Assembly (NCBI GenBank): GCA_943704415.1
Contig: CALSCO010000265.1
Location: forward strand, 1 to 19,831
Reading direction: 5' to 3'
DNA: 19,831 nt
Origin: Parvularia atlantis
Taxonomy: Eukaryota; Opisthokonta; Rotosphaerida
Shown here piece after piece: positions 1 to 8,443 of the stretch (positions are counted from its first letter, which is position 1; each line of letters begins with the position of its first letter). Below the pieces are notes generated by a model that saw only the letters and a list, made by a program, of their open reading frames with translations, was not told the origin of the DNA and ran no database searches. A program made the position numbers and the translations under genes.

Positions 1-29
1 CCCCACCACCACACCACCACCACCACCCC
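1..29. repeat. CCA-rich trinucleotide microsatellite
   Basis: The window opens with a run of CCA/CACCAC units, slightly imperfect, ending at the CCCCG near position 30. It lies just beyond the stop codon of the small minus-strand gene and may continue outside the window. A short simple repeat in a 3' flank; no function is indicated. Confidence 0.8.
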
Positions 30-40
30 GACGGGGCTGC

Positions 41-550
41 TCAGCGACGGGCCGCGCGCCTGCCGCGCCGCCGCACCTCGTTGCACAGCGTCTCGGCCTC
101 GACGCAGACCGACGCGAGCGCCATGAGGATCTTGTTGAGCATCTGCCGCGCGCGGGTCATGCGGTCACGCGGGGGCGCGCACACGGCGGGTGGCAACGGG
201 CTGGTGGCGCGCCTTGTTCTCGGTGCGCACGAGCTGCAGCACCGACAGGCCCTCGTACGGGTCCGTGCGCAGCTGGATGGGCTCGAGCGACGCGTCGTAC
301 GACACGCCGAGGCCCGTCTCGACCGCGTTCACGACGCCCTCGAGCTTGGCCTTGTGCGCGGTGACGAACTTCTGCAGCCGCGCGAGCTCGCTCTCGACGG
401 CGGCCTCTGCGCGCGCGTGCGTATTGCGCATGAGCGGAGAGGGGCGTGCGGCTGTGCGCGCGGCTGTGGCGCACTCTTGGCCTGCCCGTCGTCGAACGCG
501 TCGACCTCCCACCCGGCCGCGGCGGCCGCAGCCGCAGACGACCGCGCCAT
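41..550 (-). CDS. Small unrecognised protein, probably coiled-coil, 3 exons
   Basis: I do not recognise this protein. Exon 1 runs 550-475, then an intron 474-407 (GTGCG...GCAG, phase 1), then exon 2 from 406. The second intron ends at 143, with its donor at 182 (GTGCG, 40 nt) or at 197 (GTTGC, 55 nt); both keep frame. Exon 3 is 142-41, ending in TGA. The product is about 128-133 residues. It begins MARSSAAAAAAAG, has an acidic stretch (EVDAFDD), then a heptad-rich helix (VESELARLQKFVTAHKAKLE), then a conserved-looking segment (RTDPYEGLSVLQLVRTENK), and ends in a basic tail (RRRGRRAARR). There is no signal peptide or membrane segment. An in-frame ATG at 586 would add 12 residues. Coding support is the splice-consistent frame and high GC at third positions. 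The size and helices would suit a small subunit of a larger complex, but that is a guess. Confidence 0.5.
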
Positions 551-625
551 AGATGACACGTAAGTACTGATGCCCAACTGCAGCATAGGCAGTTTCACAC
601 TTCTCATTGCACAAGCGGCCGGCCC
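551..625. promoter_or_regulatory. 75-bp divergent spacer shared by the small gene and GlnRS
   Basis: Only 75 bp separate the two start codons, so both transcripts must be driven from this spacer or from within the opposite gene. It is less GC-rich than the flanking exons and contains TAAGTACT and TTTCACACTTCTCATTGCACAA-like pyrimidine-rich sequence, but I see no clear TATA box. Confidence 0.55.
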
Positions 626-3600
626 ATGGAGAGCACCGTGCAGCTCTTCGTCGGCATCGGCCTCGACGCCAAGAAGGCCAAGGAGACGTGCAGCAACGCG
701 CGCCTCGCGCTCGTGCTCAAGGACATCATCTACAAGGTGGCGCCGGCCACGCGTGTGCCGCTGCTACGCGACGCCCCGTTGCTCAACGCGCGCCAGGCCA
801 ACGCCGACAAGGGCGTGGCCGACAAGACGTTCGGGACGCTGCTGTACACGCTGGCGGCGCGCGTGGCCAACGACATGGCCTCGCACCAGGACACGCTGCT
901 CACGTACGTCCAGGCCAAGCGCGTCGTCAACGTGCAGCAGCTCGAGGGTGCGCCCCTCGCCCGGGGCCACGCGCGGGCTGCTGACCGCGCGCCCGCTCGC
1001 AGCCGCCTTCGAGTTCCTGAGCAAGCGCGAGGCCATCACCGACGTCGCCGAGTTTGAGCGCTTCTGCGGGATCGGTGCGGCGTCGTCCCTTTGCCGTCGT
1101 GCGTGCGCGCACATTTGCTCAGCGCCCCGCCGGCCCAGGCGTCGTCATCACGCCCGACCAGGTCGCCGACGCGGTCGGGCGCGTGATCGAGGCCAACAAG
1201 GCCGAGATCCAGGGTGGGCGTTGCGCGATGGCGGGTCGCAGCGTCGCTCATGTGGCGTGCGTGCCCCGCGCAGAGGAGCGCTACCACACCAACGTCGGCT
1301 CGCTCGTCGGCAAGGTGCGCGAGATCCACAAGTGGGTCGACGTCAAGGCCGCCAAGGACGAGATCGACAAGCAACTCGCGGCGCTGCTCGGGCCCAAGAC
1401 ACCCGCCGACCTCGAACCGCCCAAGGTGCGGCCACTCCTGCCATCGTCGTCGCCTCTGCTGCCACTCACGCTCGGCCGGAACGCGCAGAAGAAGAAGGAC
1501 AAGGCCAAGGCCAAGGGCGCCGGCGACGACTCGGCGCCCGTCAGCGCCAGCGGCTCGTCGGCACCAGTCAGCGCGACCACGCCGATGACCGGTTCGCGCG
1601 ACGGCGCGCGTGTGCTGCACCTCGCGCTCACCGGATCGCAGACGCCGTCGAGCACACGCCCTGGGCGATGTTCCAGCGCGGCGAGGTCACGCGCTTCCAC
1701 AAGCCTGGCGAGAACCCGCAGATCAGCCCGGAGGTGCGCCACTTTTTGCGTCGGGCGCGCGGCTGACACCGAGCGCCAGCTGATCAAGGCGCACCTCGCG
1801 GCCACGGGCGGCAAGGTCATGACGCGCTTCCCGCCGGAGCCCAACGGCTTCTTGCACATCGGGCACGCGAAGGGTGCGATGGGCCGGGGGCGCGCGCGCA
1901 GCTCACGCGCGGGCGGGTGTCGCAGCCATGAACTTCAACTTCCGCTACGCCGAGTACAACAGCGGGCACTGCTACCTGCGCTACGACGACACCAACCCGG
2001 AGGCCGAGGACCAGCTGTACTTTGACACGTGCGTGTGCGCGCGGCACGCAGCAGCGCGGCTGACGGGCCTGCGCAGAATCCTCGAGTGCGTGCGCTGGCT
2101 CGGCTTCACACCGCACAAGGTCACGGCCACCTCCGACTACTTTGACACGCTGTACGAGTACGCCCTGCGCATGATCAAGAACGGCAAGGCGTACGTGTGC
2201 CACCAGACGGCCGCCGAGATGCACGCGTCCAGGCACGCGCGCAGCCCTGCTTGATGCGCGGCCCTCTCATGTGCGCTCGCAGAGGCGGCGACAGCATGGG
2301 CCCGCGCACCGAGTCACCCTGGCGCAACCGGTCCGTCGAGGAGACCCTCGCGTGCGTCGTGGGCCGTGCCTGTGTGCTCAATGGCCCTGACGCCACGCTG
2401 CCGCGCCGCCAGCGAGTTTGAGAAGATGCGCACGGGCCAGTACAAGCCCGGCGAGGCGACACTGCGCATGAAGATGGACATGACGTCGGGCAACCCGTGC
2501 GCTGCGCCCCACGGGCGCGGTCGTCGTCGCCGTATGCTGACACGGCGAGCCGCGCGCAGCTACCTGTGGGACGCCGTCGCGTATCGCGTGCTCAACAAGC
2601 ACCACGTCCGGACAGGCACGTTTCTTCTCGCGACGCAGCGTGCACCCGGCTGACGTCGGCGCAGGCGACAAGTGGATCATCTACCCGACGTACGACTTTT
2701 CGCACTGCCTGACCGACTCGATCGAAAACATCACGCACTCGCTCTGCACGACCGAGTTCAAGCTCGCGCGCGAGTCGTACTACTGGGTGTGCGACGCGGT
2801 CGGGGTACGCGCGGCGGCACACGGCGCGCGCGCTCGGAGGCTGAGCGTGCGCGCGGGCGCAGGTGTACAAGCCCGTGCAGTGGGAGTACGGCCGTCTCAA
2901 CATCACCAACACGGTCCTGTCCAAGCGGAAGATCATCAAACTGGTCGAGACCAAGACCGTCAAGGGCTGGGACGACCCGCGGCTGTTTACGCTGCTCGCA
3001 CTGCGCCGGTGCGTGCGTGCGCTCGGTGTACCGCGCGCCGACTCGCTCGGCGCAGGCGCGGCTTCCCGCCCAAGGCGATCAACACGTTTTGCGAGAAGCT
3101 GGGCATCACGACCTCGCTCACTGTCGTCAACGTCGACCTGCTCGAGGCCTGCGTGCGCGACGAGCTGAACGCGACCGCGACGCGGTGCAAGGGTGCGTTG
3201 CGTGTGTCGCGAGTGCGTTGCCCCGCCATGACCCACGCACGCGCGCGCGACGCCAGTCGTGCTGGACCCGATCAAGGTCACGGTCACCAACTACCCCGAG
3301 GACAAGGTCGAGGAGCGCGCGCAGCCGCGCGTGCCGTCCGACCCGTCCAAGGGCGAGACGCTGGTGCCGTTCTGCAACACGATCTACATCGACCGGTCCG
3401 ACTTTCGCGAACGCGACGAACCCGACTACTACCGCCTCGCACCGGGCAAGGAGGTGCGTGGGCAGCGCGACAGAGGTGGCGCGCGCTGACCGCGCACACC
3501 AGGTCGGCTTGGCAAGGGCGTACAACATCACCTGCGAAAAGATGATCTACGGGCCCGACGGCCGCGTCGCCGAGCTGCACTGCACGTACGACGCCAATAA

Positions 3601-4101
3601 CACGCGCAAGCCCAAGGCGTTCATCCACTGGTGCGCGCCCGCCCGCCGCTGGCTGCCTGGCTGACGCTTTGGCCGCAGGGTCGCTCATGCGCCCATGCAA
3701 AAGTCGCCCGTGCCGGTCGAGGTGCGGCTGTACTCGAGCCTGTTCAAGTCGCCGAACCCGGACGTGCGTGGCTGCGTGCCTGCCTGCCTCGTGCACGCAT
3801 TGAGGATTGCGCGTGCTCAGGCTGTCGACGGCGGGTTCATGAACGACATCAACCCGCACTCGCTCACCGTGGTCGAGAATGCGCTTTGCGACATCACCGC
3901 GCTCGGCGCCAAGGTGCGTGCACTTTGCACACGCTCGCTTGGCCCGGTGCTGAGCAGGCACGCGCGCGTGCTGTCCGCCAGCCCGGCGACGTGTTCCAGT
4001 TTGAGCGCGTGGGGTATTTTTGCGTCGACCCGGACTCGACGCCCGAGAACCTCGTCTTCAACCTGACGGTGTCGCTCAAGGAGGACGCGAAGAAGAAGTG
4101 A
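626..4101 (+). CDS. QARS1: Glutaminyl-tRNA synthetase, cytosolic eukaryotic type
   Basis: Class I synthetase charging tRNA-Gln with glutamine, about 805 residues (human about 775). Residues 1-200 form the eukaryote-specific N-terminal domain ([15 protein letters not shown] at the start). A Lys-rich linker near 208-240 ([10 protein letters not shown]) follows. The catalytic core begins near 273: [16 protein letters not shown] carries the HIGH motif (298-301), then RYDDTNPE, and VLSKRK (about 522-527) is the KMSKS equivalent; WDDPRLFTL follows. The C-terminal anticodon-binding barrels contain KAFIHW and [13 protein letters not shown]. Introns: 948-1002, 1075-1138, 1214-1273, 1426-1488, 1592-1641, 1734-1779, 1874-1925, 2029-2076, 2227(or 2221)-2282, 2352-2412, 2497-2559, 2616-2664 (GC-AG), 2805-2862, 3009-3055, 3193-3256, 3454-3502, 3631-3678, 3764-3820, 3914-3981. 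All 20 exons keep frame and the family alignment is continuous, so the breaks are introns, not decay. No targeting presequence is seen. Confidence 0.97.
2221..2282 (+). other. GlnRS intron with ambiguous GT (2227) or GC (2221) donor
   Basis: The upstream exon reads ...QTAAEM and the next resumes at RGGDS. Frame is kept either by GTCCA at 2227 or by GCACG at 2221, the latter removing two residues. GCACG is identical to the required GC donor at 2616, while GTCCA fits the local GT consensus poorly. Transcript data are needed to choose. Confidence 0.5.
2616..2664 (+). other. GC-AG intron in GlnRS (donor GCACG)
   Basis: Removing 2616-2664 joins HHVRTG to [11 protein letters not shown], matching the conserved HHRTGDKWCIYPTYDY of the family. 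The 49-nt length is not a multiple of three, and the nearby GT at 2620 gives the wrong phase with the only suitable acceptor, so the GC donor is required. Confidence 0.85.
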
Positions 4102-4182
4102 GAGCAGGCGGAAGGGCGCGCGCGCTTTGTCCCTAGAGCAGTCAGACCCGCCCCACTATGCAGGCCCGCGTGCCAGGCTCGG
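4102..4182. other. 81-bp convergent intergenic spacer
   Basis: This is the whole distance between the GlnRS and aminopeptidase stop codons. There is no AATAAA. The two 3' UTRs almost certainly overlap as antisense transcripts. I see nothing else in it. Confidence 0.7.
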
Positions 4183-7100
4183 TCACGCCTGCTGCATCGC
4201 GCGCTCGTGCTCGTCCAGCCACTGCGCGACGGCGTCGCGGTCGCGGCTGACCCACTTGGCGTTGGAGCGCACGGTCTCGAGCGACTGGCGCACGATGCGG
4301 TCGACCGAGGCCATGTCCTGCCGCGCGCCCGCGTGAGCTTGCTGTGTGCGTTGCTCACGCGCAGCAGGCGGGGTGCACCTCGGGCTTTTGCGACGCGAAG
4401 AACGCCTCGACGGCGAGCGCCATGTCATCGGACGAGAACGACTCGGTCGCGGCGGTGATGACGCGGCCGAGCAGAAACGTGCCGACGTAGCGCTTGAAAA
4501 TGGTGGACCAGTTGTTGCGCACGTAGTCCCACAGGACGTGGCGGGCCTTTGTGTGTGCGCGCACGCGTGTGTGTGAGCCGATCGCCCAACCGCGCCCGTC
4601 GCCGCCGCACCTTGTAGTTGTTGCCGAGCGAGGCAAACAGGTGGATCACGTCCTGCGAGCGCACGTCGTCCGACATGGCAAAGGCGATCGCTGTGCGGTG
4701 AGCGACGTGAGCCGCAAGCAGGCTGACGGCACATGCGCACCGCGCTCGATCAGGTCCGTCTGCTGCGTCGTGCCGAGCGCGACGAGCGCCGCCTGCTTCT
4801 GGTCTGGCAGCGACGCCTTGCTGCGGGGCGGGGCGGGGCGCGCGCGGCGGGAGCGTCAGCCACGCACGCGCAACCAGCGGCGGTTGCACCGATAGATGTC
4901 GAGCACGCTGTCAAACTCCTTGGCGCCGCCGTGCGTCACGACGATGGCAAAGGCCGCGCCGCGCAGGTTCGGGTGGATCGCGGCCTCGTTGCTGGCCTCA
5001 AAGTTGGCGAAGCGCTCGCGGGCGTTTGCGAGTACGACGGCGTCGCCCGCACGGCCGGCGACGGCGACGGCAAGCTTCGCGCGCACGCAACGCTTAGCGA
5101 CCGCGTGTGCGCGCCGTGCTGCCGTCGCACCGAGCGCAGGAGCGTCGTCGAGTGCGAGTCACTCGCGGCAAAGTCCCAGCCGAGCTTGTGCGCGAGCGGG
5201 ACGTACAGCTGCGCGGGCGTCAGCGGCGCCGCGCGGCATCGGCACACGCGGACCTCGCACGCGAGGCTCTTGAGCTGCTGCACAACCTTGGCGTCCTCGC
5301 GGTACCACACCGAGCGCAGGTTGGCCAGCGACGACGCGATGTCGTCCCAGACGACAAAGCTGTCCTCGTTCTTGTAGCTGAGCACGAGCGAGAGCGCCGC
5401 CGTGGTGCGGATGTGGCCCGCGAACGACAGCGCAAAGGCTGCACGGGGCCGCGTGAGTGTGCGCGCGTGCAAGGTGTGTTGCACACCGTCGCCGATGATG
5501 CCGACGCGGTCCGCCGAGCTGACGACCTTGGTGCTTACGGCGCGGCCGAGGTGCTCGAGCATGGCCTCGTCGTACTTGACGCGGTAGAAGCCGCTCTGGC
5601 CAAAGTTGAACTGCGCACGCGATGGTGAGGGGCGCGCGATGGGGGGCGCAGCGGGGCCGCGCCGCACCTTGACAAAGCCGTCGGCCGGCAGCTCAAACGT
5701 GGTCACGCCCTCGTGGTCCGTCAGCACGTTGGCGTTGACGTTGGCCGTGCTCCCGCGCTTGACCGCGAGCGGCACCCACCACAACGCCTTGGCCTCGTCG
5801 GCCGTGACGTCGCCCGAGAGCAGGAAGCGTGTCTGCGTGCGGGACGCGATCAGCGGCGGCGCGCCGCGGGCAGCGAGACGTGCCTGCTTGATCGCGCCGT
5901 TGGGTGACACGCTGAGCACCGGGTAGCCGACCTGCTTGGTCCACGAGGCCATCATGGTCGAGACGTCGACGCCCGAGGCCTGCGGTGCGTCGGTGCGTGA
6001 GCGTGCTGCCGGACGCGCTACCGCAGCACTGCACACCTCCGACAGTGCCTTCCACAGATCGCCGGTGGACGCGTTGGCGTACTTGTGCTGCGACGCGCGC
6101 GCGGTCAGCGAGCGGTTGTTGTCGCTGGGGAGCGTGCTTTTTGCAGGTATGCGCGCACGCCCTTGACAAACACCTGCGAGCCCAAGAAGCTCACGAGCAT
6201 GCGGATGACCGAGGCGCCTTGGTGGCGACATCAGCCCGTGGTCGACGTGTGCGGCGCACATGTGACGTGCGGCGCACCCTTCGAGTACGAAATGGCGTCA
6301 AAGATTTGGTTGATCTCGCCGGGGCTCTTTACGTCGACCTCGATCGGGTGCGACGAGCGCAGGCTGTCGAGCTGCACGGGGCACGTCACGCACCATCCTG
6401 CTAGTGTGCGGCGCGCACCTTGAGGCCGTAGTTTTGCTCCGTGACGAGAAACTGCGTCCAGACGTCCCACTCGGGGAAGAGGTGGTCGACGGCGAGCCAG
6501 CCGACCCACGTCGCGAAGCCTGGGCGGGCGGCGACGGTTTCGGGGCTCCGTGCGCGACCCGCAAGGGGGGGGGGGCCGGAGCGCGCACCCTCGTTCAGCC
6601 ACAGGTGCGTCCACCACTCCATCGTGACCAGGTTGCCGAACCACTGGTGCGCGAGCTCGTGGCCGACGACGTAGGCGATGTTCTGCGACGACGCCGTGAG
6701 CCGCGGGGCACCGTGACGCGGGGCCGCAGCGCACCTGCTTTGACTTGAGCGACGACTTGCCCTCCTCGTGCAGCAGGTACACTGTGCGGTACGTGACCAG
6801 GCCCCTGTGCGCGCGCGTGGTCAGCCCCAGCGTGACCGTCAGCGCGCACGCACCAGTTTTCCATCGCGCCGGCGGCAAAGTCCGGCACGGCCACGAGGTC
6901 CATCTTGGGCAGCGGGTATGGCTCGGCAAAGTACTCGGTGAAGAATGAGAGCGTCTTGACGGCCACGCCGAGCGCGAAGCGGCCCTGCTCGGCGAGGCCC
7001 GGCGGCGTGTACACGCGGACCTGCGTTGTGAGGTTGAGCGCGTGTGAGCGCGACCAGCGGCGCGTTCGTGTGTCTCGCACTTTGACGCCCTCCTTGGTCA

Positions 7101-8043
7101 CGTCTTCAATGTGGTCCAGCTCGCCCACGACGAATGCGACGAGGTACGTCGACATGATCGGCGTCGTCGCAAACTCGACCTCGCGCCGCTGGCCGTCCTC
7201 GACCAGGCGCTCGGCCACGACGTTCATGTTGGACAGGGCGACGCGGTCGAGCGCGACGCTGAGCGTGACCTGCGCGGCGTTGGCGGTCTGAGCGACCTCC
7301 CAAAGAACGTGGCAGCGTGGCGGCACCTTGAACGTCGCCTTGACCGCGGGCTCGTCCCAGCACGGGAAGGCGCGGCGCGCATCAGTCGCCTCGAACTGCG
7401 TCACGGCCATGTTACGCTCCTCGCCGTTGACGAGGTACTTGCTGCGGTAGAAGCCGGCCATCTGGCAGCGGGCGCCGGGCGGGCGTGAGCTTCGCGCGGG
7501 CGGCGTCCCAGACGTGCGCGACCTTGTCGTTGAGAACGCCCGAGAACGTCATGTGCAGCTTGTACGCGCCGGGCGGGACGGGCCGGCCGAACGTGAGCAC
7601 GCAGCGCTCGAGTTCCTTCTGCAGCTCAATCTGGACGGCCGTTAAGGACGAGCGGGGCACACATGCGTCGTGCCGCGCGCGCCTTGGCGGCGCTCTCTGG
7701 CGCGGGCAGGCCGTCGCCGCTGAGCGACGCGCTGTGCACCTCGAGCTCGTTCGTGTTGACCGTCACGACGCTGACCTCACGCACGACCTGCACGTGCACC
7801 ACGACCTCGCCCGTGAACACGGCCTCCTGCAGCTGCGGGCGCAACTTGAGGTCTGGCGATGTGTCAGCATCAAATCAGCTGATGCGCGTCTGGCGGCTGC
7901 AGGAAGGCGAGGACGACAACGACAAGGTGCTGCCAGCCACAGCACCAACGCCGCACGTGTGGTGGGGTTGGGGTTTGGCAACGCAACGCACCGTAGTGCC
8001 GCGGCACGACGTCGTCTGAGAGCGCCTCTCTGTCCGCGGCCAT
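4183..8043 (-). CDS. NPEPPS: M1 zinc aminopeptidase, puromycin-sensitive type
   Basis: Gluzincin that removes N-terminal residues from peptides, probably in the cytosol; about 871 residues, the family's usual length. It opens [17 protein letters not shown] with no leader. Seen: GAMEN at 272-276 (N-terminal amine recognition), HELAH at 308-312 with Glu331 completing HExxH-X18-E zinc binding, catalytic Glu309, and the transition-state Tyr394 in [18 protein letters not shown] and GFYRVKYDE mark the later domains, and the helical ERAP1-C-like domain ends ...[10 protein letters not shown]. Yeast APE2/AAP1-type enzymes are the same family. Introns (minus, donor-acceptor): 7991-7853 (139 nt), 7673-7631, 7522-7462, 7326-7270, 7080-7021, 6853-6805, 6734-6683, 6588-6520, 6418-6372, 6277-6218, 6137-6088, 6036-5980, 5883-5833, 5667-5611, 5486-5439, 5253-5209, 5130-5075, 4889-4821, 4740-4691, 4610-4547, 4378-4318. 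All key residues are intact. Confidence 0.97.
4547..4576. repeat. Alternating purine-pyrimidine (GT/GC) run in an aminopeptidase intron
   Basis: A run of GTGTGTGCGCGCACGCGTGTGTGTG lies at the 3' end of intron 4610-4547. Strict alternation of G/A and C/T makes it capable of Z-DNA. It sits directly before an unusual AAG acceptor (4549-4547 on the minus strand). Confidence 0.6.
5833..5883 (-). other. Probable GC-AG intron in the aminopeptidase (donor GCACG)
   Basis: Removing these 51 nt joins NGAIKQ to TRFLLSGDV, the compact arrangement usual in the family. The segment has no stop and is a multiple of three, so retention would insert 17 residues. I favour splicing because donor and acceptor match the other GCACG introns. 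Confidence 0.6.
6088..6137 (-). other. GC-AG intron in the aminopeptidase (donor GCACG)
   Basis: Splicing joins VRAYLQK to [12 protein letters not shown], matching the family's MYLTKFQQKNAATEDLW. The 50-nt segment contains an in-frame TGA, is not a multiple of three, and has no usable GT donor. Confidence 0.88.
6565..6575. repeat. Run of 11 G within an aminopeptidase intron
   Basis: Eleven consecutive G on the plus strand (C on the transcribed sense strand), inside intron 6588-6520 that separates the zinc ligand exon (WLNEG) from FATW. Homopolymer length may be a sequencing artefact or a polymorphism; it does not affect coding. Confidence 0.8.
7631..7673 (-). other. GC-AG intron in the aminopeptidase (donor GCACG)
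   Basis: The exon ending ...PESAAKARA must join [14 protein letters not shown], since the intervening frame hits TGA. The GT dinucleotides nearby (ATGTGTG) are in the wrong phase. A more distant in-phase GT would delete a conserved beta-strand segment. GCACG gives 43 nt; a GCGCG a few bases earlier gives 50 nt and is also possible. Confidence 0.75.
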
Positions 8044-8443
8044 TTCTCAGCAGTGTCTGAATGCGGTCCACCCAATTAACAAATGGAGGAAGCCTGCGCG
8101 ACTGGCATTGGTGGGAGGACATGCAGCACGGCGGCGTCACCCTGCACCCCGTGTGCATGACCCTGGCCAGCATACCGACGGGATCCAGCGAGATTGGGTG
8201 GATTCTGGTTGGAAGGTGCCCCGTGCAGGCGCCCAAGCACACTAGCGGCCAGATGCAGCATGGCGGCGTACTTCCGCTTGTGTGGCACCGCGCACATGCC
8301 AGCATAGATGGCGCCACTGCTGCGCTCGTTGATCATCACCTCGGGCGGCATCATGATTGGGTGAATGACGGCCCGCCGTTCCTTGCGTGCGCCTGCGCCC
8401 GCGCTCGCCCGGCACCCACGCTGCCTTTGCGATGTGCATCAAA
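8044..8443. other. Gap without a convincing gene, with a degenerate internal duplication
   Basis: This lies between the aminopeptidase start and the PMS2 stop and should hold the aminopeptidase promoter. It is less GC-rich than the exons. ATGCAGCAYGGCGGCGT occurs at 8121-8137 and 8253-8269, and GCCAGCATA at 8166-8174 and 8298-8306, so both pairs share a 132-bp period. GATTGGGTG (an inverted CCAAT-like core) occurs at 8192-8200 and 8355-8363, and in the opposite orientation as CACCCAAT near 8068. An open frame exists on each strand (minus 8354-8076, plus from 8061), but neither shows a known family. Confidence 0.65.

Noticed and set aside
558-572. GTAAGTACTGA resembling a canonical donor and branch site on the plus strand
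   Set aside because: It lies in the divergent spacer, outside any plus-strand exon, and no local intron uses GTAAGT.
570-1766. 398-codon open frame on the plus strand overlapping GlnRS
   Set aside because: Only its end ([11 protein letters not shown]...) is a true GlnRS exon frame; the rest is an Arg/Ala-rich shadow of the real N-terminal domain.
626-4101. Frame breaks read as a frameshifted GlnRS pseudogene
   Set aside because: Each break coincides with a GT-AG or GC-AG intron, and splicing gives an uninterrupted product with catalytic motifs intact. The same holds for the other four large genes.
4936-6261. 441-codon open frame on the minus strand read as one gene
   Set aside because: It runs through several aminopeptidase exons and stop-free introns. 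Family alignment shows inserted intron translations, so it is not a separate gene.
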